Source of the DNA: Oscillospiraceae bacterium
GTDB lineage: Bacteria; Bacillota; Clostridia; Oscillospirales; CAG-272
Length of the DNA: 37,168 bases
Assembly: GCA_015063545.1 (NCBI GenBank)
Contig: SVTX01000017.1
Coordinates: 1-37,168 of the forward strand
Direction of reading: 5' to 3'
Both the position numbers and the translations under genes were made by a program. Each line of letters opens with the position of its first letter. Within the stretch, counting starts at the first letter, position 1. This document shows positions 6,185-14,526 of this stretch, piece after piece. Under the pieces are notes generated by a model, which worked only from the letters and a program-made list of their open reading frames with translations, was not told the origin of the DNA and did no database searches.

Positions 6185-7023
6185 CAATTGCTCTCAAATC
6201 CAACCAGCAAGCCGCCAAGCTCTGCATAGAACGTACAAAGTCCTCGGCACTGATAAAGCTCTACCTTTACCTTCTCAAATTTCTTTTGTATAAGCTCCTT
6301 GAGCGCTTTGCCTGTTCCCTCGTTGCAACAGTGACCTATTTTGACTTTGCCATCGCGCAAACCAAACTCGTGAAGTCTCTCCAAAATAGTCTCAATGGCT
6401 TTTTTCTCTCCGCGACACTTGTCAAGCATCTCAAGGTCTCCCCTGTCGCTTGCCTTGCCAACCACACGAATACCCAAAAGCCCTGCCATCTTGGCAGTAA
6501 TCTGGCTTACTCTGCCGTTGTTTGCAAGATTTTTCATGGATTCAAGCATAAAAAGAAGCCCTGTTTTCTTGCTATATTCGGTTATCTGATTGCATATTGT
6601 CTCAAAATCATTACCTTCAAGCACAAGCTCGCGTAACTTTTCAAGAATAAGAGCAATCTCGGGTCCCGTGGATTTGGAATCCAACACAAAAACCTTGGCA
6701 TCCGGATGCTCCTCAAGATACATTTCTCTTGCCATGCATGCAGTATTATTACTGCCTGACAGCGCGCCAGTAATAGTAACACAATATATCTCTTTAGCGT
6801 CTCCAAATGTCTCCAGCCAGTCTTCAACATTTGGGCACGATGTAGAAGATCTGCCTTTATAAGAACTCATGTTCTCTGCCATTTGGACAACATCAAGCTT
6901 TGCGTCATCTACATATTCTTTGTCTGCTGTGATTATTTTCAACGGAGCAGATCTGAAATCTACTCCCTTTAGCTCCAAAACATCGGATGATGAATCCGTT
7001 ACTATTCTTATTTTTCTTTCCAT
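6184..7023 (-). CDS. DegV family fatty-acid-binding protein
   Basis: A 279-residue protein of the DegV/EDD fold. TDSSSD (residues 9-14), TSCPN (61-65) and the SGSNN segment (89-93) match the conserved ligand-binding signatures. Firmicute relatives (FakB) bind free fatty acids and present them to the kinase FakA, although many DegV paralogues have no defined partner and no kinase gene is visible here. AGGAGG lies six nt before the ATG. The gene is the last of a three-gene minus-strand operon, nine bp after the HAD phosphatase gene. Confidence 0.9.
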   Translation of the reverse strand: MERKIRIVTDSSSDVLELKGVDFRSAPLKIITADKEYVDDAKLDVVQMAENMSSYKGRSSTSCPNVEDWLETFGDAKEIYCVTITGALSGSNNTACMAREMYLEEHPDAKVFVLDSKSTGPEIALILEKLRELVLEGNDFETICNQITEYSKKTGLLFMLESMKNLANNGRVSQITAKMAGLLGIRVVGKASDRGDLEMLDKCRGEKKAIETILERLHEFGLRDGKVKIGHCCNEGTGKALKELIQKKFEKVKVELYQCRGLCTFYAELGGLLVGFESN

Positions 7024-7032
7024 ATATCCTCC

Positions 7033-7746
7033 TTAATTTAATCCCTTTATATACTCTACAAGCGCCTCAAAATCTCCCTGAGGATACATGGAAATGTCTT
7101 TATTCTTTTTATTTATCAAAAATTCGGACATAAGGAACACTTTCATTCCAAGCTGCTCGGCTATCATGTCCTCGCCTACGTCATTACCTACCATAACGCA
7201 TTCCTCTCCCGTCACGCCAAGTTTCGCCATTACCTCTCTGTAATAGTCAAGATTGGGCTTACAAAAACGAGAGTTTTCATACGTTGTGTAAAGTTCAAAA
7301 TCACTTGTCGAAAAACCCGCCCATGCTATTCTGCTCTGCGTTGCAGAGGGCGGAAAAAGCGGATTGGTCGCAAGTGCCACTCTGTATCCCATGTTCTTGA
7401 TTGCCATTACCGCTTCATAAGCGTGTGGATTATATCCGCAGGATGAGCGCACCTCTCTGTCAAAATCCTGTTCATAAAACTCATCAAACAGGTGCTTATC
7501 GGTCAATGCGCGATCTCTGAACACACTTTGGAATACTTCAAAAAACACCTGCTCGTTTGTCTTTTCTCCGGTGTTTTTCACCATAGCGGCCGTACCCTTC
7601 CAGATCGTATCCACCAAAACATCCGGGCTGTATCCGTGCGTGATGAGTTTTTTGGACAATGCTCCAAAGTATGCCTTAATAAATTCATCCTGCTCCATAG
7701 GCAACAGCGTGCCGTCAAGATCGAACAATACAACTTTTATACTCAT
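7033..7746 (-). CDS. HAD superfamily hydrolase (phosphoglycolate-phosphatase-like)
   Basis: A 237-residue haloacid dehalogenase-type phosphatase. Motif I DLDGT (residues 9-13) supplies the nucleophile Asp9 and the acid Asp11. ATNP (near 125) is motif II, the lysine in CKPN (near 158) is motif III, and GNDVGED (near 182) is motif IV. The helical insert between motif I and motif II is a C1-type cap. The substrate is not predictable; phosphoglycolate or other small phosphate esters are usual. The gene starts after GGGAGG and lies 38 bp downstream of the marR gene. Confidence 0.88.
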   Translation of the reverse strand: MSIKVVLFDLDGTLLPMEQDEFIKAYFGALSKKLITHGYSPDVLVDTIWKGTAAMVKNTGEKTNEQVFFEVFQSVFRDRALTDKHLFDEFYEQDFDREVRSSCGYNPHAYEAVMAIKNMGYRVALATNPLFPPSATQSRIAWAGFSTSDFELYTTYENSRFCKPNLDYYREVMAKLGVTGEECVMVGNDVGEDMIAEQLGMKVFLMSEFLINKKNKDISMYPQGDFEALVEYIKGLN

Positions 7747-7784
7747 GGGTTCCCTCCCAAAATCTTATTTGATTACTCTCGCCT

Positions 7785-8231
7785 TTATATATCGTAATCC
7801 TCACATATAGCCAAGAGGTTGTCGCTTATCGCACCAAGCGTTCTGTAAAGCACCTCTCTCTCCTCATCGGATACACCGACACTGGCCTTTCTCAAAACGC
7901 TATTCACCTTATCGCAAATTATCTGAGCTACCTCTTCTCCCTGCTCTGTAAGCTTAATAGGAGCTTTATATCTTTTAGAGCCACTGGGGCGGGGCATGAC
8001 GTATGCACACGTCTCAAGATGTTCTACGGCGCGCGAAATATTCGCTTTATCCTCCTCGCAAACGTCACATAATTCCTTTACCGTAAGCGCATCGCTTTTA
8101 TACAGATAATAAATGCATGAAACGTGTACGCTCTTCAAGTTGAACTGTGACATCTCCTCGGTCTTTATCTTTTTTATGCATCTGTTAATGTTCGCCACAA
8201 GCGTAGTAAATAATTGGAATCTTTCTTCCAT
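7785..8231 (-). CDS. MarR family transcriptional regulator
   Basis: A 148-residue winged-helix protein. The recognition region spans about residues 45-90 (LTVKELCDVCEEDKANISRA), followed by a wing with RPSGSKRYKAPIKLT. The chosen ATG (8231) has GGAGG seven nt upstream; a longer frame begins 12 codons earlier without a ribosome binding site. It is first in an operon with the HAD phosphatase and DegV protein, and palindromes overlap its promoter, so negative autoregulation is likely. Four cysteines (47, 50 and others in the same region) could allow redox sensing, which is speculative. Confidence 0.88.
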   Translation of the reverse strand: MEERFQLFTTLVANINRCIKKIKTEEMSQFNLKSVHVSCIYYLYKSDALTVKELCDVCEEDKANISRAVEHLETCAYVMPRPSGSKRYKAPIKLTEQGEEVAQIICDKVNSVLRKASVGVSDEEREVLYRTLGAISDNLLAICEDYDI

Positions 8232-8254
8232 TTGATATCCTCCGCGTAAAAGTC

Positions 8255-8304
8255 GTTGTAAAAACAACTAAATTATATCACAAACTTGTTGTTTTGTCAA
8301 CAAG
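8255..8304 (-). promoter_or_regulatory. marR operon promoter with two palindromic operators
   Basis: Minus-strand TTGACA (8300-8295) and TATAAT (8277-8272) are 17 bp apart. CTTGTTG-N6-CAACAAG (8285-8304) is a perfect inverted repeat lying over the -35 box, and GTTGT-AAAA-ACAAC (8255-8268) lies just after the -10 box. Both share the GTTG/CAAC core, as expected for two binding sites of one dimeric repressor, most simply the MarR protein itself. Confidence 0.8.
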
Positions 8305-8327
8305 CTCCAAAAAATTTAAACCGCAAA

Positions 8328-8377
8328 AAAAGACACGTCTTGACATTTTGGCATCACCCGAATCAGACGTGTCTTTT
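8328..8377. terminator. Bidirectional terminator between polysaccharide locus and marR operon
   Basis: AAAAGACACGTCT (8328-8340) pairs with AGACGTGTCTTTT (8365-8377) around a 24-nt loop. The A- and T-runs on both sides would serve the minus-strand polysaccharide operon that ends at 8402. Confidence 0.8.
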
Positions 8378-8401
8378 GTTGTTATTTATTGTTAAAATTA
8401 T

Positions 8402-9898
8402 TTAATTTTGTTCATCCTGTTCTTGCTGTTCGCACGGCTCTTTGGACGCGAGTGCATCCTTCTCATCCGCGGCGACAATAGCTTCAACAAGCTTTTCTCT
8501 GCGGCCGAGAGTTCTGCATGGAAGTGGCGCCTCCATTATTATAAAGAACGTCACCGCAAGCATCGAATACGGGAAGGGACAAAATTCTCCGGGGTTTACC
8601 TGAGACATAAGGAATAGACCTGAATACGACAACAAGAGCGTAACCGTAAGATCATTTTTGTTCTTGAAAAATATGATCAATCTGTCAACAAGCTGATATC
8701 CGTAAGCCAATATTCCACACAGACCGAGACCGCCTATTACTTGCGCGAACCACATGTGATACCAGTTCATAGCACCAGACTTCGGCGCCCAAATATCCTC
8801 GTGTCCCGTATATCCTATTCCTCTGCCAAACAATGGGTTTGCCTTGAAGTCATCTCCCATTCGTCCAAGCAGTAAGAATCTGCTTTCATCATCCTTGACA
8901 AGATATCCTTTTATCTTTGCAATAAGGTCGGATACGTTTGTTATAACTCCGCCGGAATCGCCGGATATGCCATTCAAATAAGCGATTATAGGAATAAAGC
9001 ACAGCACTCCACAGGCAAATAACAAAGCTATAGTTATCGCGACAACTCTTTGCTTGATGTTCTTGGGATAAACAAGCACGTATGCTATCATTATCAGACC
9101 AAACTCAATAGTTCCCATCAAAAGTCCGCCCCTTGAGCCCGTGAAAATTATACACACATACATTACAAAGACCGACAATATGTGCGTTGGATTCTTCGCG
9201 CTGTAGTATGCCGGGAACGGCATGGCGAACATGAGAAGCGTAGAAAGATTGTTCTTGGATTGGAAATACGGGATACTGTGAATTCCCTCAATTCCCTTAG
9301 ATGCGTTGTAAAGGAACTGGTCTATATAGAACATCGTCACACAGAAGCATGCGAAAATTCCCATCAGGTACATCACACTCACTATTTCCTGCCCCGCATC
9401 CTCATCAAGCTGAGACTTGACAAGAAGATAGAAAAGTATCATGCCTATTCCGAGCGCAAACACGTAAAACAGTGCCGTGGGGGCAAAATAATCCGAGAAG
9501 GATATCGTTCCTACTCCGCCAAGTATGAGCGCCACGGAAATAGCGCAAATTCCGTAAAACGACCGTCCTATCTTAAACTTTCTGCGATAATACACAAAAT
9601 GGAATATTATCGCACCAACTACAAGCACGGCAACCCATATTATACTGAAAATCTGTTTTTTGTACGTAGGATTTTCAAGAGGGTTGTAGAGTCTTGTCAA
9701 AAATACGCACATCAGCAGCGCGGGCAGCATAGCATCCGTAAGACGCGATGAAATAACAAGCATAACCGCAATTATTATCGCAAACAACGCCGCGCCGTAT
9801 ATTTCCTGTCTCTGTATTCTGATCATGCATGCCATAAACATCAGAACAGAGTAGTAGATATACTGAAAAAGTTTCCTTTTTACTATATTGTCACACAT
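8402..9898 (-). CDS. O-antigen ligase/polymerase family membrane protein
   Basis: A 498-residue protein with about twelve membrane segments and a large outside loop near residues 310-385 (SDLIAKIKGYL...GRGIGYTGHEDIW). The loop has the FGRGIGYTGH and NWYHMWFAQ pattern of the Wzy_C (O-antigen ligase) family, whose members polymerise lipid-linked repeat units or transfer glycans. The C-terminal ~45 residues are cytoplasmic and highly charged. The start follows AAGGG. It is the last gene of the polysaccharide operon, followed by a terminator. Because an EpsG-type polymerase is also encoded here, this one may be the ligase or a second polymerase. Confidence 0.85.
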   Translation of the reverse strand: MCDNIVKRKLFQYIYYSVLMFMACMIRIQRQEIYGAALFAIIIAVMLVISSRLTDAMLPALLMCVFLTRLYNPLENPTYKKQIFSIIWVAVLVVGAIIFHFVYYRRKFKIGRSFYGICAISVALILGGVGTISFSDYFAPTALFYVFALGIGMILFYLLVKSQLDEDAGQEIVSVMYLMGIFACFCVTMFYIDQFLYNASKGIEGIHSIPYFQSKNNLSTLLMFAMPFPAYYSAKNPTHILSVFVMYVCIIFTGSRGGLLMGTIEFGLIMIAYVLVYPKNIKQRVVAITIALLFACGVLCFIPIIAYLNGISGDSGGVITNVSDLIAKIKGYLVKDDESRFLLLGRMGDDFKANPLFGRGIGYTGHEDIWAPKSGAMNWYHMWFAQVIGGLGLCGILAYGYQLVDRLIIFFKNKNDLTVTLLLSYSGLFLMSQVNPGEFCPFPYSMLAVTFFIIMEAPLPCRTLGRREKLVEAIVAADEKDALASKEPCEQQEQDEQN

Positions 9899-9956
9899 AA
9901 ATAATACCCTTAAATTTTATTTTCACCGCACGCATTGCGGTATAACGGCAACAAAA

Positions 9957-11141
9957 TTATCCTTTTCTCCACACCATCTTATTCACCACTCCGGTATAAG
10001 ACTGTATGAGCTTTACCACCTTGGTAGATACATTTTCTTCGACATAATCGGGTACGGGAATACCGTGATCTCCGTTTTCTGTCATGGAAACAGCCGTGTC
10101 CACCGCCTGCAAAAGTCCGTTGTCCTGAATGCCCGCAAGTATAAAGCATGCCTTGTCAAGCGCCTCGGGACGCTCTGTAGACGTTCTTATGCAAACCGCG
10201 GGGAACGGACGGCCAATGCTGGAAAAGAAGCTGCTTTCCTCGGGAAGCGTTCCGCTATCGGAAACTACCGCAAAGGCATTCATCTGCAAATTATTATAGT
10301 CGTGGAAGCCGAGAGGCTCGTGTCTTATAACTCTGCTGTCAAGCTCAAATCCGCTTGCATCAAGTCTGTTGCGGCTTCTGGGATGGCAGGAATAAAGAAT
10401 GGGCATATCATATTTCTGCGCCATCTTATTTACCGCGCTAAAAAGCGAGTTAAAGTTCTTTTCGGTATCAATGTTCTCCTCTCTGTGAGCAGAAAGAAGG
10501 ATGTATTTTTTCTTTTGAAGTCCAAGTCTTTGAAGTATGTCAGATGCCTCTATATCCGCCAGATTTTCGTGCAGCACCTCAGCCATAGGAGAGCCCGTAA
10601 CATAAACTCTTTCCTTAGGCAAGCCGCATTCATGCAAATACTTGCGGGCATGCTCAGAATACGCAAGGTTCACATCGGAAATGATATCGACTATTCTTCT
10701 GTTTGTCTCCTCGGGCAAACACTCATCCTTACATCTGTTTCCCGCCTCCATATGGAATATCGGAATATGAAGTCTCTTCGCCGCTATTGCGGAAAGACAG
10801 GAATTTGTATCACCAAGGATAAGAAGCGCGTCGGGCTTTATCTGATTCATAAGCTTATAGGAACAGTTGATTATATTTCCCACCGTAGCGCCAAGATCAT
10901 CTCCGACTGCATCCATATATACCTCAGGCGCATCAAGCTTGAGATCCTTGAAAAACACTCCGTTAAGATTATAGTCGTAATTCTGTCCCGTATGAGCAAG
11001 CACACAGTCAAAATACTGTCTGCACTTGCGTATTACCGCCGCAAGACGAATTATCTCCGGACGCGTTCCTACGATTATAAGAAGCTTGAGCTTGCCGTTT
11101 TCCTTAAAGGCAATATCACTGTAATCAAGTTTAATATCCAT
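9957..11141 (-). CDS. capG: UDP-N-acetylglucosamine 2-epimerase family, CapG/WbjD/FnlC-like
   Basis: A 394-residue GT-B-fold epimerase. VGTRPEIIRL (near residue 24) is the N-terminal signature, SAHREEN (near 223) and SDSGTLPEE (near 299) form the UDP site. In the UDP-L-FucNAc pathway CapG epimerises C2 of UDP-2-acetamido-2,6-dideoxy-L-talose to give UDP-N-acetyl-L-fucosamine. The assignment over plain WecB/MnaA rests on its place right after CapE- and CapF-like genes. The ATG at 11141 is chosen for AAAGGAG seven nt upstream; a longer frame overlapping the previous gene has no such signal. It starts 13 bp after capF ends. Confidence 0.9.
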   Translation of the reverse strand: MDIKLDYSDIAFKENGKLKLLIIVGTRPEIIRLAAVIRKCRQYFDCVLAHTGQNYDYNLNGVFFKDLKLDAPEVYMDAVGDDLGATVGNIINCSYKLMNQIKPDALLILGDTNSCLSAIAAKRLHIPIFHMEAGNRCKDECLPEETNRRIVDIISDVNLAYSEHARKYLHECGLPKERVYVTGSPMAEVLHENLADIEASDILQRLGLQKKKYILLSAHREENIDTEKNFNSLFSAVNKMAQKYDMPILYSCHPRSRNRLDASGFELDSRVIRHEPLGFHDYNNLQMNAFAVVSDSGTLPEESSFFSSIGRPFPAVCIRTSTERPEALDKACFILAGIQDNGLLQAVDTAVSMTENGDHGIPVPDYVEENVSTKVVKLIQSYTGVVNKMVWRKG

Positions 11142-11154
11142 TATTCTCTCCTTT

Positions 11155-12351
11155 TTACACAGGATCAAAGAATGTGTCCGGTCGTGTGGGATCAAAGCAT
11201 TCGTTTGCCCACATGAATGTCACAAGGTCCTGCGTATCGCTCAGATTTATAATGTTGTGGGTGTATCCCGTAGGCATGTGTATTGCCTGAATGTTTTCAC
11301 CCGTCACTTCAAAATTCAATATTTCGCCGTCCCCTACGCGTCTCATCTGAATAAGTCCGTGTCCGGAAACGACCATAAAAAACTCCCATTTACTATGGTG
11401 CCAATGCTGCCCTTTTGTAATGCCGGGCTTTGAAATATTCACGCTAAACTGACCGCATTTCTCCGTTCGGAGCAATTCCGTAAAGCTTCCCCTCTCGTCA
11501 ATATTCATTTTAACGGGAAAGGCTATCTTTTCTTTGGGAAGATAGGACAGATATGTCGAGTAAAGCTTTTTTTCAAAACTTCCGTTAGGAATTTCGGGCA
11601 TCATAAGTGTTTTAGGCTGCTCAGCGAACAAATACAACAGCTCTGCTATTCTGCCAAGCGTCACTCTGTGTGTCGTGGGCGCCGCGCAATATCTTCCGCC
11701 TTCGCAAAATCTTGCGTTTACACCGTCGTACTCACATCTGTGCTCTTGAGCGCGAAGCGCAGCTATCATCTCCTCGATAAGGTCATCAATATAAAGAAGC
11801 TCAAGCTCGACCGAGGGATCATTTACCGTTATAGCCAGATCATTTGCTATGTTATGACAGAACGTAGCTATTACGCTGTTGTAATTGGGTCTGCACCACT
11901 TTCCAAACAGATTCGGGAAACGGTAAATCAGCACCTTCGCGCCCGTCTGCTCAGAGTACTCGAAGAATAATTCCTCGCCCGCACGCTTGCTTCTGCCATA
12001 ATCGCTATCATATCTTCCGATAAGTGTTGCCTGTACAGAAGATGAGAGCATGACCGGGCAGGTGTTATTATACTTTTTCAGAGTGTCAAGGAGCGTGGAC
12101 GCAAAGCCAAAATTGCCTTGCATGAACTCCTCGCTGTTTTGAGGGCGGTTAACTCCCGCGAGGTTAAATACAAAATCAGCCTCGCGGCACGCAGTCTCAA
12201 GCAATTCTCTATTCGAATCAATATCGTACAAAAACAGCTCGTCTATGCGCAGATCCGGAAATCTTCTGTCCTTTCCGTCCTTTATGTTCTGCAAGCTTGC
12301 GCTGAGGTTTTTGCCCACAAAGCCGCAAGCACCCGTAATGAGTATTTTCAT
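11155..12351 (-). CDS. capF: CapF/WbjC/FnlB-like bifunctional epimerase-reductase
   Basis: A 398-residue two-domain protein. The N-terminal ~255 residues form an NAD(P)-binding short-chain dehydrogenase domain (TGACGFVGKNL at 6-16; YGRSKRAGEE near 118 supplying Tyr/Lys). The C-terminal ~130 residues are a cupin with GQHWHHSKWEFF near 315. This layout is specific to CapF, which acts on the CapE product to give UDP-2-acetamido-2,6-dideoxy-L-talose by C3 epimerisation and C4 reduction. It is slightly longer than the S. aureus protein. It lies between CapE- and CapG-like genes in pathway order. Confidence 0.93.
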   Translation of the reverse strand: MKILITGACGFVGKNLSASLQNIKDGKDRRFPDLRIDELFLYDIDSNRELLETACREADFVFNLAGVNRPQNSEEFMQGNFGFASTLLDTLKKYNNTCPVMLSSSVQATLIGRYDSDYGRSKRAGEELFFEYSEQTGAKVLIYRFPNLFGKWCRPNYNSVIATFCHNIANDLAITVNDPSVELELLYIDDLIEEMIAALRAQEHRCEYDGVNARFCEGGRYCAAPTTHRVTLGRIAELLYLFAEQPKTLMMPEIPNGSFEKKLYSTYLSYLPKEKIAFPVKMNIDERGSFTELLRTEKCGQFSVNISKPGITKGQHWHHSKWEFFMVVSGHGLIQMRRVGDGEILNFEVTGENIQAIHMPTGYTHNIINLSDTQDLVTFMWANECFDPTRPDTFFDPV

Positions 12352-12378
12352 AAAATCATTCCCCTTTTGGGTGTTATT

Positions 12379-13422
12379 TTATTTATTCCAACCCTTAAGA
12401 GCTTCCTGAACGTAGTCTGTCGTGAGGATCTTGTTTATAGTACCCTCAACGTCAAGACGCTCGGTATTATGGCTGGTGTAAGCCTCGTCTGCCATAGTCT
12501 GTACCTCTCCCTTAACTACGAACTTATCGTAATTGAGGTCACGGCTGTCTGCCGCAACTCTGAAGTACTTGCCCATATCCTGGCTTCTGAGTCTTTCCTC
12601 CTTAGTCATAAGCGTTTCGTAAAGCTTCTCGCCGTGACGCGTACCGATGATATTGGTTCCGGTATCGCCAAAGAGCTGCTGCACTGCCTGCGCAAGCACA
12701 CCGATAGTTGATGCGTCTGCCTTCTGAATAAAGAGATCACCGGGATTTGCGTTTTCAAATGCAAACTTAACAAGATCAACCGCCTCATCAAGATTCATAA
12801 GGAATCTTGTCATGTTGGGGTCCGTTATGGTTATAGGGTTGCCAGCCTTTATCTGATCAATGAAAAGCGGAATTACACTTCCTCTGGAGCACATAACATT
12901 ACCGTATCTCGTGCAGCAAATAACCGTACCGCCACGCTCAGCCGCAACGCGCGCATTGGCATAAATAACATGCTCCATCATTGCCTTGGAAATTCCCATT
13001 GCGTTGATGGGGTATGCCGCCTTGTCGGTAGAAAGGCATACAACTCTCTTAACTCCCGCCTCGATAGCCGCGTGGAGCATATTGTCAGTTCCGATAATAT
13101 TCGTGCGTACAGCTTCCATGGGGAAGAATTCGCAAGAAGGAACCTGCTTGAGCGCCGCTGCGTGGAAAATATAATCTACTCCGGGCATAGCATCGCGCAC
13201 AGACTGAATATCACGCACGTCACCTACGTAAAAACGAACCTTTTTTGCGTGGTCGGGATACTTTACCTGGAGTTCATGACGCATATCGTCCTGCTTTTTC
13301 TCATCACGCGAAAAAATTCTTATCTCACCGATATCCGACGTGAGAAACTTTTTGAGTACGGTGTTGCCAAAAGAACCCGTACCTCCTGTTATCATTAATG
13401 TTTTATCCTTGAATGCTGACAT
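12379..13422 (-). CDS. capE: UDP-GlcNAc 4,6-dehydratase / 5-epimerase, CapE/WbjB/FnlA-like
   Basis: A 347-residue extended short-chain dehydrogenase. TGGTGSFGN (12-20) is the dinucleotide loop, and STDKAAYPINAMGISK (near 131-146) is the catalytic segment typical of inverting UDP-GlcNAc 4,6-dehydratases. The closely related PseB makes a pseudaminic acid precursor, but CapF- and CapG-like enzymes follow directly, which points to the L-FucNAc branch. There is no membrane domain, unlike the large FlaA1/CapD enzymes. The start follows AGAGGT at good spacing. It is separated by 20 bp from the opine-dehydrogenase-family gene upstream. Confidence 0.92.
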   Translation of the reverse strand: MSAFKDKTLMITGGTGSFGNTVLKKFLTSDIGEIRIFSRDEKKQDDMRHELQVKYPDHAKKVRFYVGDVRDIQSVRDAMPGVDYIFHAAALKQVPSCEFFPMEAVRTNIIGTDNMLHAAIEAGVKRVVCLSTDKAAYPINAMGISKAMMEHVIYANARVAAERGGTVICCTRYGNVMCSRGSVIPLFIDQIKAGNPITITDPNMTRFLMNLDEAVDLVKFAFENANPGDLFIQKADASTIGVLAQAVQQLFGDTGTNIIGTRHGEKLYETLMTKEERLRSQDMGKYFRVAADSRDLNYDKFVVKGEVQTMADEAYTSHNTERLDVEGTINKILTTDYVQEALKGWNK

Positions 13423-13442
13423 TTGTTACCTCTTTTTATGTT

Positions 13443-14522
13443 TTAACGTTTATAAAATTCTTCAAATGTTTTGCGGTCGCATATTCCAAAATCACCAAAT
13501 GAAAATTCATCTTTGTGAAGCGATATGTTGTCATACCACGCAAGTGTTTCATTGATGTTCGGCACATCCACTCCGCAAAAGTCCGCAATTTGTTTCAGTA
13601 TAACCAATCCGTATGAAAAATCCGCCGTAAAATAACGCGAATTAAGATCGGGAATATACTTGCCGTCTACTCGCACAGATGGCGTCGTAAGACCTTTAAA
13701 GCCCTTGATGCTTTGTATTTTTGCTGTCAGTGCCTCCGGTGTATTGCTCTCATAATGCTCTTTGAGCGATTTGACGTAAGTCAGATCAAAATCCGAAAGC
13801 GCTCTGCATATTCTTTGAACTTCATCGTCACACAAAAACAGCAATTCAGAGCTTTTATTGCTCCACTCCTCGTAGAAAAGCGGCAAGCTTTCATACGTTG
13901 TGCCCTCGCTGTAGTCCTCAAAAATAGTTCTTAGACGAGTTGTATGAAGTATGGGGTTTGACGGCGTGAGTGTCAAATTCAAATAATTCGGAAGCCCCTT
14001 GCATTCCTTATCAAAGATATCGGCTATCTGTTCCTGTATCTCTTTGCAATACTCGCCCGGTAAAGATGCCACAAACAGCGTATCTCTGTATCCTGTTGCG
14101 CAAACAGTCTTACCGTATTCCACAAGTCTTGCCACGCTTGGAACGCGCTGAAGTCCAAATATTGTCGCTCCCGCGTCCATGCACTCCTTGAAGGCGCACT
14201 CTCCACCGCCCGTTCCGGGAACCAGTCCTATGCGAACGCCTTTTTTCATATTGGGCAAAATAAGCTTTGCTATATCCTGCATACAGTATGCAGGCAGAGT
14301 TACAAATATTATATCCGCATCGCAAAACGCAACGCAAGGATCATTTGTTGCACAGCTTATCTGCCCTGTGTGCAGCACTTCTCTGTTTTCGTCAACCACC
14401 GTCAACGTTTTTGAAAACAGCTGCGGCTTTGATGAATACATGATTACATTGTGCCCCTTTTCGGCACAATGGGCGGCAAACTGTGTACCGATGTTGCCAC
14501 CGCCTACTATGGTTACATTCAT
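13443..14522 (-). CDS. NAD/NADP octopine/nopaline dehydrogenase family protein
   Basis: A 359-residue dehydrogenase. An N-terminal Rossmann domain carries VGGGNIGTQFAAHCAEKGH (6-24). The C-terminal helical domain contains LTLTPSNPILHTTRL near 185 and the octopine_DH-type histidine in that segment. Known members reductively join a keto acid to an amino group (opine formation) or carry out related oxidoreductions. Here the gene sits 4 bp after the nucleotidyltransferase/PLP enzyme fusion and 20 bp before capE, so a role in making or modifying an unusual glycan substituent is likely but unproven. The ATG at 14522 was chosen because GGGAT lies about 8 nt upstream and the longer frame would overlap the fusion gene. 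Confidence 0.85.
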   Translation of the reverse strand: MNVTIVGGGNIGTQFAAHCAEKGHNVIMYSSKPQLFSKTLTVVDENREVLHTGQISCATNDPCVAFCDADIIFVTLPAYCMQDIAKLILPNMKKGVRIGLVPGTGGGECAFKECMDAGATIFGLQRVPSVARLVEYGKTVCATGYRDTLFVASLPGEYCKEIQEQIADIFDKECKGLPNYLNLTLTPSNPILHTTRLRTIFEDYSEGTTYESLPLFYEEWSNKSSELLFLCDDEVQRICRALSDFDLTYVKSLKEHYESNTPEALTAKIQSIKGFKGLTTPSVRVDGKYIPDLNSRYFTADFSYGLVILKQIADFCGVDVPNINETLAWYDNISLHKDEFSFGDFGICDRKTFEEFYKR

Positions 14523-14526
14523 ATTT

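Noticed and set aside
9926-9942. Small hairpin (ACCGCA/TGCGGT) between capG and the ligase gene as terminator
   Set aside because: The stem is short (6 bp) and the minus-strand side lacks a T-tract.
9888-11216. 442-codon open frame antisense to the capG-like gene
   Set aside because: It lacks a ribosome binding site and recognisable domain, and it overlaps a gene with clear family motifs; a codon-bias shadow.
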